Assembly (NCBI RefSeq): GCF_039614725.1
Contig: NZ_CP154859.1
Coordinates: forward strand, 62,001-126,000
DNA length: 64,000 nucleotides
Reading direction: 5' to 3'
From: Thauera sp. JM12B12
GTDB taxonomy: Bacteria; Pseudomonadota; Gammaproteobacteria; Burkholderiales; Rhodocyclaceae
This document shows, piece by piece, positions 8,461-19,700 of the stretch (position 1 is the stretch's first letter; each line of letters begins with the position of its first letter). Position numbers and translations under genes: made by a program. The notes beneath the pieces are model-generated. The model did not search any database, was not told where the DNA came from, and saw nothing but the letters and a program-made list of their open reading frames with translations.

Positions 8461-9051
8461 ATGCCGCTCGTGATGAACGCCCCCCGTGCCCTGCTCGCGC
8501 TCGCCAGCGCGTTCCTGCTTGGCGCCTGTGCGCCTGAACCTGCCTCCGAGAAGTCCGCGCCGGCGCCCCAAGCGGCCGGTGACGAGGCTGCGGAGGCCCG
8601 GCGCGAGGCGGCCGATGCCGCTCGCGAGGCCATGCAGAAGGCGGGCGAGGCTGCACGCAAGCTGGGGGAAGCCGGCAGCGCGGCGGTCGAGGCCGCCGTC
8701 CTCGGCGTCACCGAGAAGGCTGCAGAGCGTGTTGCCGCACGGCCGTCCGGCGAAGCCGCGGAGGCGGCGCCGGTCGAGGACCGCACGGCGGTGCCGACCG
8801 AGGATCGCGGCGGCGATGGCGAGCCGCAAGGCGTGCGCGACGCCAAGGAGGCCGCCGAGCAGGCCGCCCACCGCATCGCCGAAGCCACCCGTGATGCCGC
8901 GCAGCGCTTGCGCGAGGTCGGCAAGGAGGCGCTCGACAGCGTGCGCAGCCGGCCGGAGTCGGCCTCCCAGCCCCCCGCGCAGGATGCAGCGCCCATCGAG
9001 GACCGCGTGCCGGCGCCGGTCGAGGGCGGCGGTGAATCCGCCGGCAAGTGA
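8461..9051 (+). CDS. Alanine-rich predicted lipoprotein with coiled coil
   Basis: A 196-residue protein with a lipoprotein signal ending LLGAC, so Cys should be lipidated and the protein membrane-anchored. The mature part has two long Ala/Glu/Arg-rich amphipathic helices (AREAADAAREAMQKAGEAAR and KEAAEQAAHRIAEATRDAAQ). Each is followed by a short acidic segment with a repeated motif (APVEDRTAVPTEDR and APIEDRVPAPVE). The internal repetition suggests a duplicated helix-plus-linker unit. Starts at 8461 and 8473 are both possible; neither has a clear ribosome site. Function unknown. Confidence 0.65.
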   Translation: MPLVMNAPRALLALASAFLLGACAPEPASEKSAPAPQAAGDEAAEARREAADAAREAMQKAGEAARKLGEAGSAAVEAAVLGVTEKAAERVAARPSGEAAEAAPVEDRTAVPTEDRGGDGEPQGVRDAKEAAEQAAHRIAEATRDAAQRLREVGKEALDSVRSRPESASQPPAQDAAPIEDRVPAPVEGGGESAGK

Positions 9052-9255
9052 GCGCGGCCGTCGGCCAGATCGGTCACGATGCTGCGGGACGGATGGGCTG
9101 CCATCGCCCTGGTGGCCCGAACGGCTGACGTCGCCCACCGCGGATTGTTCGTTCTAGTTAAATAGCGAGCTCAGGAAAACGATCTTTATCGGTCGAGCGC
9201 AAACAGCGATCATCGGCGTCCGTTGTCCATCCCTGCCCTCCTGGATCGATCCGCC

Positions 9256-10494
9256 ATGCTCGCCCATCTCGAACGTCCGCGCGGCGCGGCCCCCGGGCTG
9301 CGCCGTGTCCGCGACGACTACGGCCTCACCTATTTCGCGAACGGCCTGATCGGCTTCATCTTCTCCGCCACCGGTCCGGTCGCGATCATCCTCTCGGTGG
9401 GGACGCGTGGCGGCCTGAGCGAGGCCGAGCTCGCGTCCTGGGTGTTCGGCGTGTTCTTCATCAACGGGCTGATCACGCTGGCGATGAGCTGGCGCTACCG
9501 GATGCCGCTCGGCTTCGCATGGACCATCCCCGGCACCGTGCTGGTCGGCCCTGCCCTGCAGCACCTGAGCTTTGCCGAGATCATCGGCGCGTTCTACGCC
9601 ACCAGCCTGCTGGTCGTGGTGCTCGGCGCCAGCGGCTGGGTGCGACGGGTGATGTCCGCGCTGCCGATGCCGATCGTGATGGGCATGGTGGCCGGGGTGT
9701 TCCTGCGCTTCGGGCTCGACATCGTGCGTGCGCTCGACAGCGACGCGGCGATCGCCGCACCGATGATCATCGCCTTCCTGTTGCTGTCGGCCAGTCCGGT
9801 GTGGGCGAGGCGCATGCCGCCGGTGATCGGCGCGCTGCTCGTCGGTGCCCTCGTGATCGCGCTTCTCGGCCGTATCGACGCCGGCGCGCTCGTCGGCTTC
9901 GCCTTCGCCCAGCCGCTGCTGCAGGCGCCGGTGTGGTCGGTCGCGGCGCTGGTCGAACTCGTCGTGCCGTTGGCGATCACCGTGCTGGTGGTGCAGAACG
10001 GCCAGGGTGTCGCGGTGCTCGACAACGCCAGACACGCGGCACCGGTGAATACGGTGGCCTTCGTGTCCGGCATCGGTGCCTTCTTCAGTGCGATGGTCGG
10101 CGCGGTGAGCTCCTGTCTGACCGGGCCGACCAACGCGCTGCTGACCTCGTCGGGAGAGCACGGTCGCCAATACACCGCAGCGCTCACCTTCGGCCTGTTC
10201 GGCGTGCTGTTCGGTCTGATGGCGCCTACCTTCACCGGGCTGATGCTGGCGGCGCCCAGGGAATACGTCATGGTGCTCGGCGGTCTGGCCATGCTGCGCG
10301 TGCTGCAGGGCGCCTTCGTGGCGTCCTTCGGCGGCGGCAGATTCACCCTCGGTGCGCTGGTCAGCCTGGTCGTCACCGTCGCCGACATCGGCCTGTTCAA
10401 CATCGGCGCCGCGTTCTGGGGCCTGGTCGCCGGTTTCGGGGTGTCGTGGCTGATGGAAAGACAGGACTTCACCGCCCTTGCAAACCGCGGCTGA
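9256..10494 (+). CDS. benE: Benzoate/H+ symporter, BenE family
   Basis: A 412-residue integral membrane transporter with about 12 hydrophobic segments. Family features include FAWTIPGTVLVGPALQHL near residues 85-105 and GAVSSCLTGPTNALLTSSG near 285. BenE proteins import benzoate with protons. Here no benzoate catabolic genes are adjacent, so the substrate is unconfirmed. The ATG at 9256 is chosen; a TTG 11 codons earlier (9223) is possible. No Shine-Dalgarno is evident at either. It converges with the biotin operon. Confidence 0.85.
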   Translation: MLAHLERPRGAAPGLRRVRDDYGLTYFANGLIGFIFSATGPVAIILSVGTRGGLSEAELASWVFGVFFINGLITLAMSWRYRMPLGFAWTIPGTVLVGPALQHLSFAEIIGAFYATSLLVVVLGASGWVRRVMSALPMPIVMGMVAGVFLRFGLDIVRALDSDAAIAAPMIIAFLLLSASPVWARRMPPVIGALLVGALVIALLGRIDAGALVGFAFAQPLLQAPVWSVAALVELVVPLAITVLVVQNGQGVAVLDNARHAAPVNTVAFVSGIGAFFSAMVGAVSSCLTGPTNALLTSSGEHGRQYTAALTFGLFGVLFGLMAPTFTGLMLAAPREYVMVLGGLAMLRVLQGAFVASFGGGRFTLGALVSLVVTVADIGLFNIGAAFWGLVAGFGVSWLMERQDFTALANRG

Positions 10495-10667
10495 GCGACG
10501 CGTTAAACAAGGTCGTCGGGCGGTCAAGGGTGCTGACGGTGATCAGCTCAATCGACATGTCAATTCACGGCAGGAAGTGACCCGCGCGGGCCGCTCAGGC
10601 GGCGTGTGCCTGCGCCGCGGCTGCCGTCAGCACGCGCAGCGCTGACAGGCCGCCCAGGGCGTCGTTT

Positions 10668-11687
10668 TCATGCCGTGTCCTGGCCCTCGATGCGCAGGTC
10701 GAGCCGCTCCAGCAGGCTGCGGTCGCGGCCGGTCTTGGGGTTGCTGGTGGTGAGCAGGTGGTCGCCGTAGAAGATCGAGTTGGCCCCGGCCATCAGGCAC
10801 AGCGCCTGCAGGGCCTCGTCCATCTGTTCGCGACCGGCCGACAGCCGCACGTAGCTGCGCGGCATGGTGATGCGCGCCACCGCGATGGTGCGCACGAACT
10901 CGAACGGGTCGATCGGATCGACGTCGGCCAGCGGCGTGCCCGGGATTGGCACGAGGTTGTTGATTGGCACCGACTCCGGCGGCGGCTCGAGGTTGGCGAG
11001 CTGGGCGATGAGGCCGGCGCGATGGGCGCGGCTCTCGCCCATGCCGACGATGCCGCCGCTGCATACGTTGATGCCGGCCGCGCGCACGTTGTCCAGGGTG
11101 TCGAGGCGGTCCTGATAGGTGCGGGTGCCGATGACCTTGCCGTAGTACTCGGGCGCGGTGTCGAGGTTGTGGTTGTAGTAGTCGAGGCCGGCGTCCTTCA
11201 GGGAACTGGCCTGGTCGGCGTCGAGCATGCCCAGGGTCATGCAGGTCTCGAGGCCGAGCGCCTTCACCTCGCGCACCATCGTCGTCACGCGTTCCATGTC
11301 GCGCGCCTTCGGCGAGCGCCAGGCCGCGCCCATGCAGAAGCGGCTGGCGCCCTGCGCCTTGGCGGCCCTGGCGGCCTCGATCACCTCATCGACCGGCATC
11401 AGCTTCTCGGCCTTCAGGCCGGTGTCGAAATGCGCCGACTGCGAGCAGTAGCCGCAGTCCTCGGCGCACCCGCCGGTCTTGATCGAGAGCAGGGTGGACA
11501 GCTGGATGGCGTTGGGGTCGAAGTGCTCGCGATGCACCTGGCGGGCCCGGAACACGAGCTCCATGAAGGGCAGCGCGAACAGGGCCTCGACGTCCTCGAC
11601 CCGCCACGCAGCGGGCTTGGCCGGGGTGGCGGACGGGTTGGCGGTGCGGCGCAGGGCTTCGGGCGACAGGGTGGCAAGCGTGGTCAT
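10668..11687 (-). CDS. bioB: Biotin synthase
   Basis: A 339-residue radical SAM enzyme that inserts sulfur into dethiobiotin, the last step of biotin synthesis. The [4Fe-4S] motif is CAEDCGYC (CX3CX2C), and the conserved [12 protein letters not shown] and [10 protein letters not shown] segments hold the remaining cluster and substrate residues. The start at 11687 has AGGAGA five to six bases upstream and overlaps the bioD stop by four bases (ATGA), implying translational coupling. It is the last gene of the bioAFHCDB operon. Confidence 0.98.
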   Translation of the reverse strand: MTTLATLSPEALRRTANPSATPAKPAAWRVEDVEALFALPFMELVFRARQVHREHFDPNAIQLSTLLSIKTGGCAEDCGYCSQSAHFDTGLKAEKLMPVDEVIEAARAAKAQGASRFCMGAAWRSPKARDMERVTTMVREVKALGLETCMTLGMLDADQASSLKDAGLDYYNHNLDTAPEYYGKVIGTRTYQDRLDTLDNVRAAGINVCSGGIVGMGESRAHRAGLIAQLANLEPPPESVPINNLVPIPGTPLADVDPIDPFEFVRTIAVARITMPRSYVRLSAGREQMDEALQALCLMAGANSIFYGDHLLTTSNPKTGRDRSLLERLDLRIEGQDTA

Positions 11688-12409
11688 GCGGTCTCCTTGA
11701 GGGCGGAACTGGAATCGAACAACACGTGCAGCGCCGGCACGTTGAGATAGGGGGCGATGGCCTCGGGCGTGGGTTGCGGCAGCCGTGGCACGAGGCCCAG
11801 GCAGGGTGCATTGCCCAGCCCGGCGGTGAGGGCATCGATCGTTGCGGAGGCCTGGAGCATCGCCGGGTCGACGGTGTTGGCGACCCAGCCGCACAGCCGC
11901 AGTCCGCGCGCACGCACGGCTTCGGCAGTGAGCAGCGCGTGATTGATCGCGCCCAGGCGCAGGCCGACGACCAGCAGCACCGGCAGGCCCAGGTCGCGCG
12001 CCAGGTCGGCACTGTCCCAGTCGCCGGCGGCGTCGAAAGGCACGCGGAAACCGCCCACGCCTTCGACCACCACCCGGTCGCAACGCGCCGCCGCCGCCTC
12101 GATGGTCGCCAGGATACGGCCGCGGTCGATGCCGCGGCCTTCCAGCGCCGCGGCGACGTGCGGTGCGCAGGCGGCCTCGAACTGGAACGGCGCGATCTCG
12201 TCGATGCCGAGTGGCACATTGCTCGCTGCGCGCAGTGCATGGACGTCCTCGTTGATGCGTTCGCCATCGATCACGCTCATGCCGGCAGCGACCGGCTTCA
12301 GCCCGGCGACGCGCAGTCCGGTCTTGCCCAGCAGGCTGACGATGGCGGCGGCGACGGTGGTCTTGCCAATCTCGGTGTCGGTGCCGGTGATGAAACAGCC
12401 ACGGACCAT
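11684..12409 (-). CDS. bioD: Dethiobiotin synthetase
   Basis: A 241-residue ATP-dependent carboxylase that closes the ureido ring of 7,8-diaminopelargonate to form dethiobiotin. The P-loop is [10 protein letters not shown] at residues 9-18, followed by GLKPVAAG with the substrate-binding lysine and [11 protein letters not shown]. Size and motifs are normal. It overlaps bioB by four bases and follows bioC after a 92-base gap, the only real gap in the operon. Confidence 0.96.
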   Translation of the reverse strand: MVRGCFITGTDTEIGKTTVAAAIVSLLGKTGLRVAGLKPVAAGMSVIDGERINEDVHALRAASNVPLGIDEIAPFQFEAACAPHVAAALEGRGIDRGRILATIEAAAARCDRVVVEGVGGFRVPFDAAGDWDSADLARDLGLPVLLVVGLRLGAINHALLTAEAVRARGLRLCGWVANTVDPAMLQASATIDALTAGLGNAPCLGLVPRLPQPTPEAIAPYLNVPALHVLFDSSSALKETA

Positions 12410-12501
12410 TACGGCGTCTCCGGAAATTCTGTGAAAGCGTCAAAACCTGGGCGATGGCGCGGGGCTCGGCTCATGGTTGCTTCATCCATTATCGCGCGCC
12501 C

Positions 12502-13296
12502 TTACAGGCGCTTGTTCAGAACGGCGTACACCACCTGATAGGTGGCCGGCAAACCCTCGGTCGTGCGCAAGCCCTCGTATGCGGCAGCCAGGGCGCGGAT
12601 CCGCGCCGGGCCGGTGAGTCCGCCCGGACGACCGGGGTTGAGGTTGTGCGCACCGAGATCCTTGAGCGAACGGGTCAGCGCACGCAGGTCGGGAAAGTGC
12701 AGCGTCTGCGCCCGGCGTTCAAGCGTGCTCACGTCGAGCCCGCTTTCCGCGCACAAGGTCTCGTAGTCGCGGAATGCGCGGAAGCGGTTGACGTGGGTGA
12801 AGCCGTCCACCGCCCGCCAGCTGTCGTGCAGTTCGCCCAGGGTGCCCGCGCACAGGCTGCTGAAGGCCAGCACCCCGCCTGGCCGCAGCACCCGCTGTGC
12901 CTCGCCCAGCACGGCGGCGAAGTCGCCGCACCACTGCACGGCGAGGCTGGAATAGATCAGGTCAAGGCTGGCGTCGCGCAGCGGCAGGGCCTCGGCGTCG
13001 CCGACGATGAAATGGCGCGCACCGCCCCGCGGACGGGCATGGCGGAGCATGCCTTCGGCCAGATCCAGGGCCGCGCCCGCATCGGCGCCGAAGCGCTCCG
13101 CCAGTAGCCGGGTGAAGTGTCCGGTGCCACAGCCCAGATCGAGCCAGCGGGGGGCGGTCAGATGCGGAAGGCGCGCCAGCAGCTGTGCGCCAACCTGGCG
13201 CTGCAGCGAGGCGACCGCATCGTAGCTGCCCGCCGAGCGGGAGAAGGAGGCGGCCACCCGACGCTTTTCAGGTACGGCAGGCAGGTGCTCAGGCAT
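12502..13296 (-). CDS. bioC: Malonyl-ACP O-methyltransferase
   Basis: A 264-residue class I SAM-dependent methyltransferase. BioC methylates the free carboxyl of malonyl-ACP to start pimelate synthesis disguised as a fatty acid. Motif I is [10 protein letters not shown] and motif II is [13 protein letters not shown]; the N-terminal [19 protein letters not shown] is typical of BioC. The start overlaps the bioH end by eight bases. With BioH present next door, the BioC-BioH route to pimeloyl-ACP is complete. Confidence 0.95.
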   Translation of the reverse strand: MPEHLPAVPEKRRVAASFSRSAGSYDAVASLQRQVGAQLLARLPHLTAPRWLDLGCGTGHFTRLLAERFGADAGAALDLAEGMLRHARPRGGARHFIVGDAEALPLRDASLDLIYSSLAVQWCGDFAAVLGEAQRVLRPGGVLAFSSLCAGTLGELHDSWRAVDGFTHVNRFRAFRDYETLCAESGLDVSTLERRAQTLHFPDLRALTRSLKDLGAHNLNPGRPGGLTGPARIRALAAAYEGLRTTEGLPATYQVVYAVLNKRL

Positions 13297-14020
13297 CGCC
13301 GTCTCCGTCGATGAAGGCCAGGATCGCCGCCGCGAGCTCGCCGGGCTGTTCCAGCGGGAAGGCGTGGCCGACGTCCTCGATCAGCCCGATCCCGGTGTTC
13401 TGCCGAAGCGCCAGCAGGTCGCCCGCCACTTCGGCCGGCACCAGGGCGTCGGCGCCGGCAAACAGGTGCAACTGCGGACCGGCGAAGCCTTGCAGCGCGC
13501 GGCGCCCATCCAGACCACCGAGCACCTGCAGCCCGGCCAGCAGTATCCGTGGCGCGCCGTGTGGTGCCGCGGCCTGCAGTTGGCGCGCCAGGCCGCGGGC
13601 GTCCACGGAACCCTGCGCGCAGAGCAGGCAGAAGCGCTTGAGGGTGGCGGCGGGGTTGCTGCGGCAGCCCTCGACGAAGGCGTTGAAGCTCGCCTCGCCC
13701 ATCCCGTGCGGCCAGTCGGCGCTCGCCACGAAACGCGGGTTGCTGGCCAGGGTCAGCAGGCCGCGGCAGCGTTCGCCGCGCAGCGCCGCCAGTTCGCTGG
13801 CGAGCATGCCACCGAGCGACCAGCCGCCCAGCCAGGTCTGTGACGGAAGGCGCTCGTCCAGTTCCTGCAGCCAATCCCGCGCGTCGCCACTGGCCCGTTC
13901 GGGCAGGGGTGCGATATCCACCTGCAGCATGGGATCGCGCGCGCGCAGGGTTTCGGTCAGCGGCACCAGCGGCGCGTCGCCCAAGCCCCAGCCAGGCAGC
14001 AGGATGAGGCGCTTACGCAT
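13289..14020 (-). CDS. bioH: Pimeloyl-ACP methyl ester carboxylesterase
   Basis: A 243-residue alpha/beta hydrolase that removes the methyl group from pimeloyl-ACP methyl ester. The nucleophile elbow is GGWSLGGM; the acid is in FAGADALVP and the base in [11 protein letters not shown]. The N-terminal [10 protein letters not shown] forms the oxyanion region. The ATG at 14020 has GGGGGAAA upstream. It overlaps bioF by eight bases. Family and context agree fully. Confidence 0.95.
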   Translation of the reverse strand: MRKRLILLPGWGLGDAPLVPLTETLRARDPMLQVDIAPLPERASGDARDWLQELDERLPSQTWLGGWSLGGMLASELAALRGERCRGLLTLASNPRFVASADWPHGMGEASFNAFVEGCRSNPAATLKRFCLLCAQGSVDARGLARQLQAAAPHGAPRILLAGLQVLGGLDGRRALQGFAGPQLHLFAGADALVPAEVAGDLLALRQNTGIGLIEDVGHAFPLEQPGELAAAILAFIDGDGDA

Positions 14021-15239
14021 GGTGGTTTCCCCCAGGCTGGCATGCGGCAAGAGCGTCGATCAGGCGTTCGACGTCGTCCAGCGTGTGCGCCGCGCTGAGC
14101 GTGATGCGCAGCCGTGCCGTATTGACTGGCACGGTGGGCGGGCGGATCGCAGGCACCCACAGGCCTGCCGCCTCGAGCGTTGCAGCCAGCGCCAGTGCGG
14201 CGGTGTTGTCGCCGACGATCAGCGGCTGGATGGGCGTGGCGGAAATGCCCAGTTGCCAGCCGCTGGCCGGATCGCGGGCGATCAACCCGGACAGGCGGTC
14301 GCGCAGCGCAGCGATCAGCGTGGCAAGCTGTCGCCGCCGTGCCGCGCCTTCCTCGCCCGTCATCAGCGCCAGGCTGGCACTCAGCGCATGCGCCAGCGCA
14401 GGCGGCATCGCGGTCGTGTAGATGTAGCTGCGCCCGCCCTGCACCAGGGCGTCGATCACCGCCGGATGGGCGGCGACGAAGGCTCCGGCCACGCCCGCAG
14501 CCTTGCCGAGCGTGCCCATGTAGATCAGGCGCTCGCTGCGCAGGTCGTAGTGCGCCAGCGTGCCCGCCCCGTGCGTGCCCAACACGCCGAAGCCGTGGGC
14601 GTCGTCGATGATCAGCCAGGCGTCGTGGCGTTCGGCCAGCGCAAGCAGGGCCGGCAGGTCGGCGAGATCGCCGTCCATGCTGAACACCGCGTCGGTGACG
14701 ATCAGGCGCAGCGGCTGGCTGCACTCGTTGAGCATGGCCTCGAGCAGGTCGAGGCGCCCATGCGGGTAGCGGCGCATGCGCCCGTCGGCGAGCAGACCGG
14801 CGTCGATCAGCGAGGCATGGTTGAGCTTGTCGGCGAAGATCGCGGCCTCCCCGCCGCCGAGCGTGGTGAGCAGGGCCAGGTTGGCCATGTAGCCGCTGCA
14901 GAACAGCAGCGCGTGTGCGTCGGGCACCCAGGGCGCCAGCAGGCTGGCGAGTTCGCCTTCGAGCACGGCATGGGCGCGGCTGTGGCCGCTCACCAGGTGC
15001 GAGGCGCCGCTGCCTGCGCCCCAGCGCCGCGCGCCCTCGGCCAGGGCGGCGACCACGGTGGGGTGGTTGGCCAGACCGAGGTAGTCGTTGCTGGCGAAGT
15101 TCAGCACGGCATGCGCGCTGCCTTCATCGCCTCCGATCAGCTGCCGCGGTCCGCAGGGCGTGTCCGCGACCCGACGTCGGCGTACGCGCGCCGACGCCTC
15201 GCGCTCAAGCCGTTGCCGGGTCAGGTGCTGCAGCAGCAT
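14013..15239 (-). CDS. bioF: 8-amino-7-oxononanoate synthase
   Basis: A 408-residue PLP enzyme of the alpha-oxoamine synthase family that condenses pimeloyl-ACP with L-alanine. It shows FASNDYLGL near the N-terminus, the cofactor aspartate in IIDDAHGFGVLG, and the PLP lysine in YMGTLGKAAG. The reading frame overlaps the 3' end of bioA by 35 bases, an unusually long overlap that suggests coupling. The length is typical, with an N-terminus slightly longer than E. coli BioF. Confidence 0.96.
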   Translation of the reverse strand: MLLQHLTRQRLEREASARVRRRRVADTPCGPRQLIGGDEGSAHAVLNFASNDYLGLANHPTVVAALAEGARRWGAGSGASHLVSGHSRAHAVLEGELASLLAPWVPDAHALLFCSGYMANLALLTTLGGGEAAIFADKLNHASLIDAGLLADGRMRRYPHGRLDLLEAMLNECSQPLRLIVTDAVFSMDGDLADLPALLALAERHDAWLIIDDAHGFGVLGTHGAGTLAHYDLRSERLIYMGTLGKAAGVAGAFVAAHPAVIDALVQGGRSYIYTTAMPPALAHALSASLALMTGEEGAARRRQLATLIAALRDRLSGLIARDPASGWQLGISATPIQPLIVGDNTAALALAATLEAAGLWVPAIRPPTVPVNTARLRITLSAAHTLDDVERLIDALAACQPGGNHHA

Positions 15240-16647
15240 CGGGGCTCCGTGGCGTGGTGGGGGTTTCCAGCACTGCGTCGAGGGTCGCCCTGAGCCGCTC
15301 GGCGAGCCAGTGCGCGAGTTCGTCGTCGACGACGTAGGGCGGCATCAGATAGACGCTGCGGCCGATCGGGCGGATCAGCAGCTCGTGGCGCCGGCCGGCG
15401 AGGTGGAAGCGCTCGGCGAAACGCTCGCCGGCGAAGGCCTCGCGCACGTCGATGGCCCAGATCATGCCGCGCTGGCGCAGGTGCTCGAGGCGAACGTCCT
15501 CTGCCAGCGGCGCGAGCGCGGTGCTCAGTGCGGCGGCGCGGACGCGGTTGCCGGCGAGCACGTCGTCCTGCTCGAAGCGGTCCAGCACCGCCAGCGCCGC
15601 GCGACAGGCGAGCGCGTTGCCGGTGTAGGAGTGCGAGTGGAGGAAGCCGCGCGCCACTTCGTCGTCGAGGAACACGCGGTAGATGGCGTCGCGGCTCAGT
15701 ACCAGCGACAGCGGCAGGTAACCGCCGCTGATGCCCTTCGACAGGCAGATGAAGTCCGGCCAGATCGGCGCCTCGCCGTTGGCCGCAGCCTGCTCGAAGG
15801 CGAAGAAGCTGCCGCTGCGACCGCAGCCGACGGCGATCTCGTCCGCGATCAGGTGTATCTCGTAAGTGTCGCACAGGGCGCGCAGGCCGCGCACGTAGGT
15901 GGCGTCGTGCATCGCCATGCCGGCCGCGCACTGCACCAGCGGCTCGACGATGAAGGCGGCGATGTGTTCGTGGCGGTCCTCGAACAGGCGGCGCACGTCC
16001 TCGAGCGCGCGCGCCGCGACCTCGGCCGCGGTCTCGCCGGCGCGTGCCTGGCGGGCATCGGGCGAGCGCACCCGGTGGGCGCGCATCAGCAGGGGATCGT
16101 AGGCGTCGCGGAAGACCGCGACATCGGTGACCGCGAGTGCGCCGAGCGTCTCGCCGTGGTAGCCGTGCTCGACGCAGACGAACTCGCGCTTTGCCGGGCG
16201 CCCCTGGTTGCGCCAGGCGTGGAAGCTCATCTTCAGCGCGATCTCGACCGCCGAGGCACCATCGCTGGCATAGAAGGCATGGCCCAGCACGCCGCCGGTC
16301 AGGGCGCTCAGGCGCTCGGCCAGCTCCACCGCGGGCGCATGCGTGCAGCCGGCGAGCATCACGTGCGGCAAGGTGTCGAGCTGCGCGCGCAGCGCCGCGT
16401 TGATGCCGGCATCGGCGTGGCCGAACAGGTTGACCCACCACGAGCTGTTGGCATCGAAGTAGCGCTGTCCGGCGGTGTCGTACAGCCACGGGCCCTGGCC
16501 GCGGGCGATGGGCAGGGGCGGCACGGCAGTCAGGCGCTGCATCTGGGTGCAGGGGTGCCAGACATGCGCGATGCTGCGCCGCTGCAGATCGCTCGGATCG
16601 TGCAGCGGGGCCTCCGTCGGGGGCGAGGCGACAGGATTCATCACCAT
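15205..16647 (-). CDS. bioA: Adenosylmethionine-8-amino-7-oxononanoate aminotransferase
   Basis: A 480-residue class III aminotransferase that makes 7,8-diaminopelargonate using SAM as amino donor. The motif HVWHPCTQM near the N-terminus and FDANSSWWVNLFGH are specific to BioA. The PLP aspartate lies in LIADEIAVGCGRSG and the lysine in CLSKGISGGYLP. It is the first gene of the biotin operon. ATGs at 16647 and 16641 are both possible with no clear Shine-Dalgarno. The presumed promoter is very close, so the leader is short. Confidence 0.97.
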   Translation of the reverse strand: MVMNPVASPPTEAPLHDPSDLQRRSIAHVWHPCTQMQRLTAVPPLPIARGQGPWLYDTAGQRYFDANSSWWVNLFGHADAGINAALRAQLDTLPHVMLAGCTHAPAVELAERLSALTGGVLGHAFYASDGASAVEIALKMSFHAWRNQGRPAKREFVCVEHGYHGETLGALAVTDVAVFRDAYDPLLMRAHRVRSPDARQARAGETAAEVAARALEDVRRLFEDRHEHIAAFIVEPLVQCAAGMAMHDATYVRGLRALCDTYEIHLIADEIAVGCGRSGSFFAFEQAAANGEAPIWPDFICLSKGISGGYLPLSLVLSRDAIYRVFLDDEVARGFLHSHSYTGNALACRAALAVLDRFEQDDVLAGNRVRAAALSTALAPLAEDVRLEHLRQRGMIWAIDVREAFAGERFAERFHLAGRRHELLIRPIGRSVYLMPPYVVDDELAHWLAERLRATLDAVLETPTTPRSPDAAAAPDPATA

Positions 16648-16766
16648 ATCATTCTGTATACATAATTATATAAATCGAAACTATTCTCTCATTTCCTCCA
16701 GCCGATGCAAAGCGGGCGGGAACCTTTCACCCCCGCTCTCCGGTCCGAGCCGCATCGCCGCCTAGA
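16648..16766. promoter_or_regulatory. bioA promoter: Divergent promoter region between bioA and uvrA
   Basis: An AT-rich island at about 16645-16700 within GC-rich DNA. On the minus strand it contains a consensus -10 TATAAT (16670-16665), about 18 bases before the first bioA ATG. No clear -35 or BirA operator half-site is visible, and a BioR-type site could not be identified with confidence. The rightward part must serve uvrA. Confidence 0.5.
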
Positions 16767-19700
16767 ATGTCGGCCTCACGCTTCCGCCCCGCCTCCATGT
16801 CCGCCTCCGAACCCCGCTACACCCCGGTCGACGCCCCCGCCTCGACCACAGACGCCATCCGCATCCGCGGTGCGCGCCAGAACAACCTGCGCAACCTCTC
16901 GCTTGACCTGCCGCTGAACCGCCTGACGGTGGTGACCGGCGTGTCCGGCTCGGGCAAGTCCTCGCTGGTGTTCGACACGCTGTATGCCGAGGGCCAGCGG
17001 CGTTACGTCGAGACCTTCTCGCCTTACGCGCGCCAGTTCCTCGACCGCATGGACAAGCCGCAGGTGGATCGGATCGAGGGCGTGCCGCCGGCGATCGCGA
17101 TCGACCAGACCAACCCGGTGCGCACCTCGCGCTCGACGGTGGGCACGATGACCGAGCTCGCCGACCACTTCAAGCTGCTGTACGCGCGCGCCGCGCACCT
17201 GCACTGCCGGCATTGCGGTGCGCCGGTGCGGCGCGATTCGGCGGTCAGCATCGCCGCCGACCTGCGCGCGCGCGCGGTGGCCGCGGGCGACCCGCGGCTG
17301 GTGGTGTGCTTTCCGGTGACGGTGCCGGCCAACTTCAGCGAGGCGGAGGTGACCGGCCTGCTCAATGCGCAGGGTTACACCCGCATCCAGGAACGCATCG
17401 CCGCGGGCGGCGCCGAGGGCAACGACGTGCTGCAGGTGGTGCAGGACCGCTTCCGCGCGTCGAACGCCGAGGACGCGCGCCTGGCCGAGGCGCTGGAGAC
17501 GGCGCTGGCGCGCGGCCATGGCCGGCTGTCGGTGTATGCGTCGGGCGAGGGCGTGAGGGCTCAGAAGACGCCGGGCGAGGCGGTGTGGCGCTATTCGTCC
17601 GGCCTGCATTGCGCGGACTGCGACATCCATTATTCCGAGGCGACACCCGGCCTGTTCTCGTTCAACTCGCCGATCGGCGCCTGCGAGACCTGCCGCGGCT
17701 TCGGGCGGGTGATCGGGGTCGATTTCGGCCTGGTCATCCCCGATGAGTCGAAGACGCTGGCCGAAGGCGCGGTGAAGCCCTGGCAGACCGAGAGCTATCG
17801 CGAGTGCCAGGAAGACCTGGCGAAGATGGCGAAGAAGTACGGCGTGGCGATGGACATCCCGGTGCGCGATCTGCCGCCGGAGCATCGCCACTGGCTGTTC
17901 GAGGGCGACCCGAAGTGGAAGAACTGGGACAGCTCCTGGCCGCGCTACTGGTACGGCGTGCGCCACTTCTTCGACTGGCTGGAGAGCAAGGCCTACAAGA
18001 TGCACATCCGCGTGCTGCTGTCGCGCTACCGCAGCTACACGGAGTGCCCGGCCTGCCACGGGGCGCGCTTGAAGCCCGACGCCCTGCTCTGGCGCCTGCC
18101 GCTGAGAACCGAAGCCGTTGAAACACCGGTGGACGGATCAATGGGGTCAGACCCCATTGATCCAGGTCCCGCGCCCGCAAGCACTGCCTCCATTGGGAAC
18201 CCGCATCCTGCGGAGCGAGGGTTGGCGATCCACGAGCTGATGGCCCTGCCGGTCGACCGCATCCGCGAGGCCATCGCCGCGCTCGCATTGCCCGGCGCGG
18301 CGGACGAGGCCACCGAGCTGGTGCTGGGCGAGATCCGCAGCCGGCTCACCTACCTCGCCGACGTCGGCCTCGGCTACCTGACGCTGGACCGCCAGTCGCG
18401 CACGCTGTCGGGCGGCGAGGTGCAGCGCATCAACCTGACCACCGCGCTCGGCACCTCGCTGGTGAACACGCTGTTCGTGCTCGACGAGCCTTCGATCGGC
18501 CTGCATCCGCGCGACATCGGCCGCATCCTCGGCGTGATGACGCGGCTGCGCGATGCCGGCAACACGCTGGTCGTGGTGGAGCACGACCCGCAGGTGATGG
18601 TCGCCGCCGACGAGCTGCTCGAGATCGGCCCCGGTCCGGGCGAGCGCGGCGGCAACATCGTCGCGCGCGGCACGCCGGGCGAGATCGCGGCGAATCCGGA
18701 TTCGGTGACCGGCCCCTGGCTGGCGGGGAAGAAGCGCATCGACGTCGATCGTCCGCCGCGGCCGGTGGATGACGCCACGCTGCGGCTGAAGCTGGTCGGC
18801 GCGCGTCAGCACAACCTGCGCGACCTCAGCGTCGGCTTTCCGCTGCAGCGCCTGACCTGTCTGACCGGCGTGTCCGGCTCGGGCAAATCGACGCTGATCC
18901 AGGATGTGCTGTACCCGGCGCTCGCCAAGCATTTCGGCGAAGCGACCGAATCGCCGGGCGTGTTCGATCGGCTGGAAAATGTGGATAACTTGCGCGGCGT
19001 GGTGATGGTTGACCAGTCACCGATCGGCAAGAGCTCGCGCTCCAACCCGGTGAGCTACGTCGGCGCCTGGGACCCGATCCGCAACCTGTTCGCCGCCCTG
19101 CCGGAGGCGAAGCAGCGCGGCTACACCCCCGGCACCTTCAGCTTCAACGCCGGCACCGGTCGCTGCCCGACCTGCACCGGCTCGGGTTTCGAGCACGTCG
19201 AGATGCAGTTCCTGTCCGACGTCTGGCTGCGCTGCCCCGACTGCGAAGGCAAGCGCTATCGCCCGGAAATCCTTGAACTTCAATGGGATGGACGTTCGGT
19301 GGCGGACGTGCTCGAGCTTACCGTGCATGAGGCGCTGGACGTCTTCCGCGAACATCCCAAGGTGCTCGCCGCGCTCGCGCCGCTCGCCGACGTCGGCCTC
19401 GACTACCTGCGCCTCGGCCAGCCGGTGCCGACGCTGTCGGGCGGCGAGGCGCAGCGCCTGAAGCTCGCCGGCCACCTCGCCGAGGCGGCGCAGAAGAAGC
19501 CTGTACGCAAAGCCAGTGCTGTGGATAAGTTTGGGAGCAAAGCTGGGGAGAAACCGGGTGGCCCTGGGGCTCGGGCTGGCAAGGGGGCTTCAGCTGGGGC
19601 CGCCCTCCAGGCCGAGCCGCCTGAGCCTGGCCTCCTCTTCCTCTTCGACGAACCCACCACCGGCCTGCACTTCGAGGACGTCGCCAAGCTGCTCGGCGCC

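Noticed and set aside
16645..16700. BirA or BioR operator in the bioA promoter.
   Set aside because: The AT-rich sequence has no convincing paired half-sites for either consensus; only a -10 hexamer is clear.
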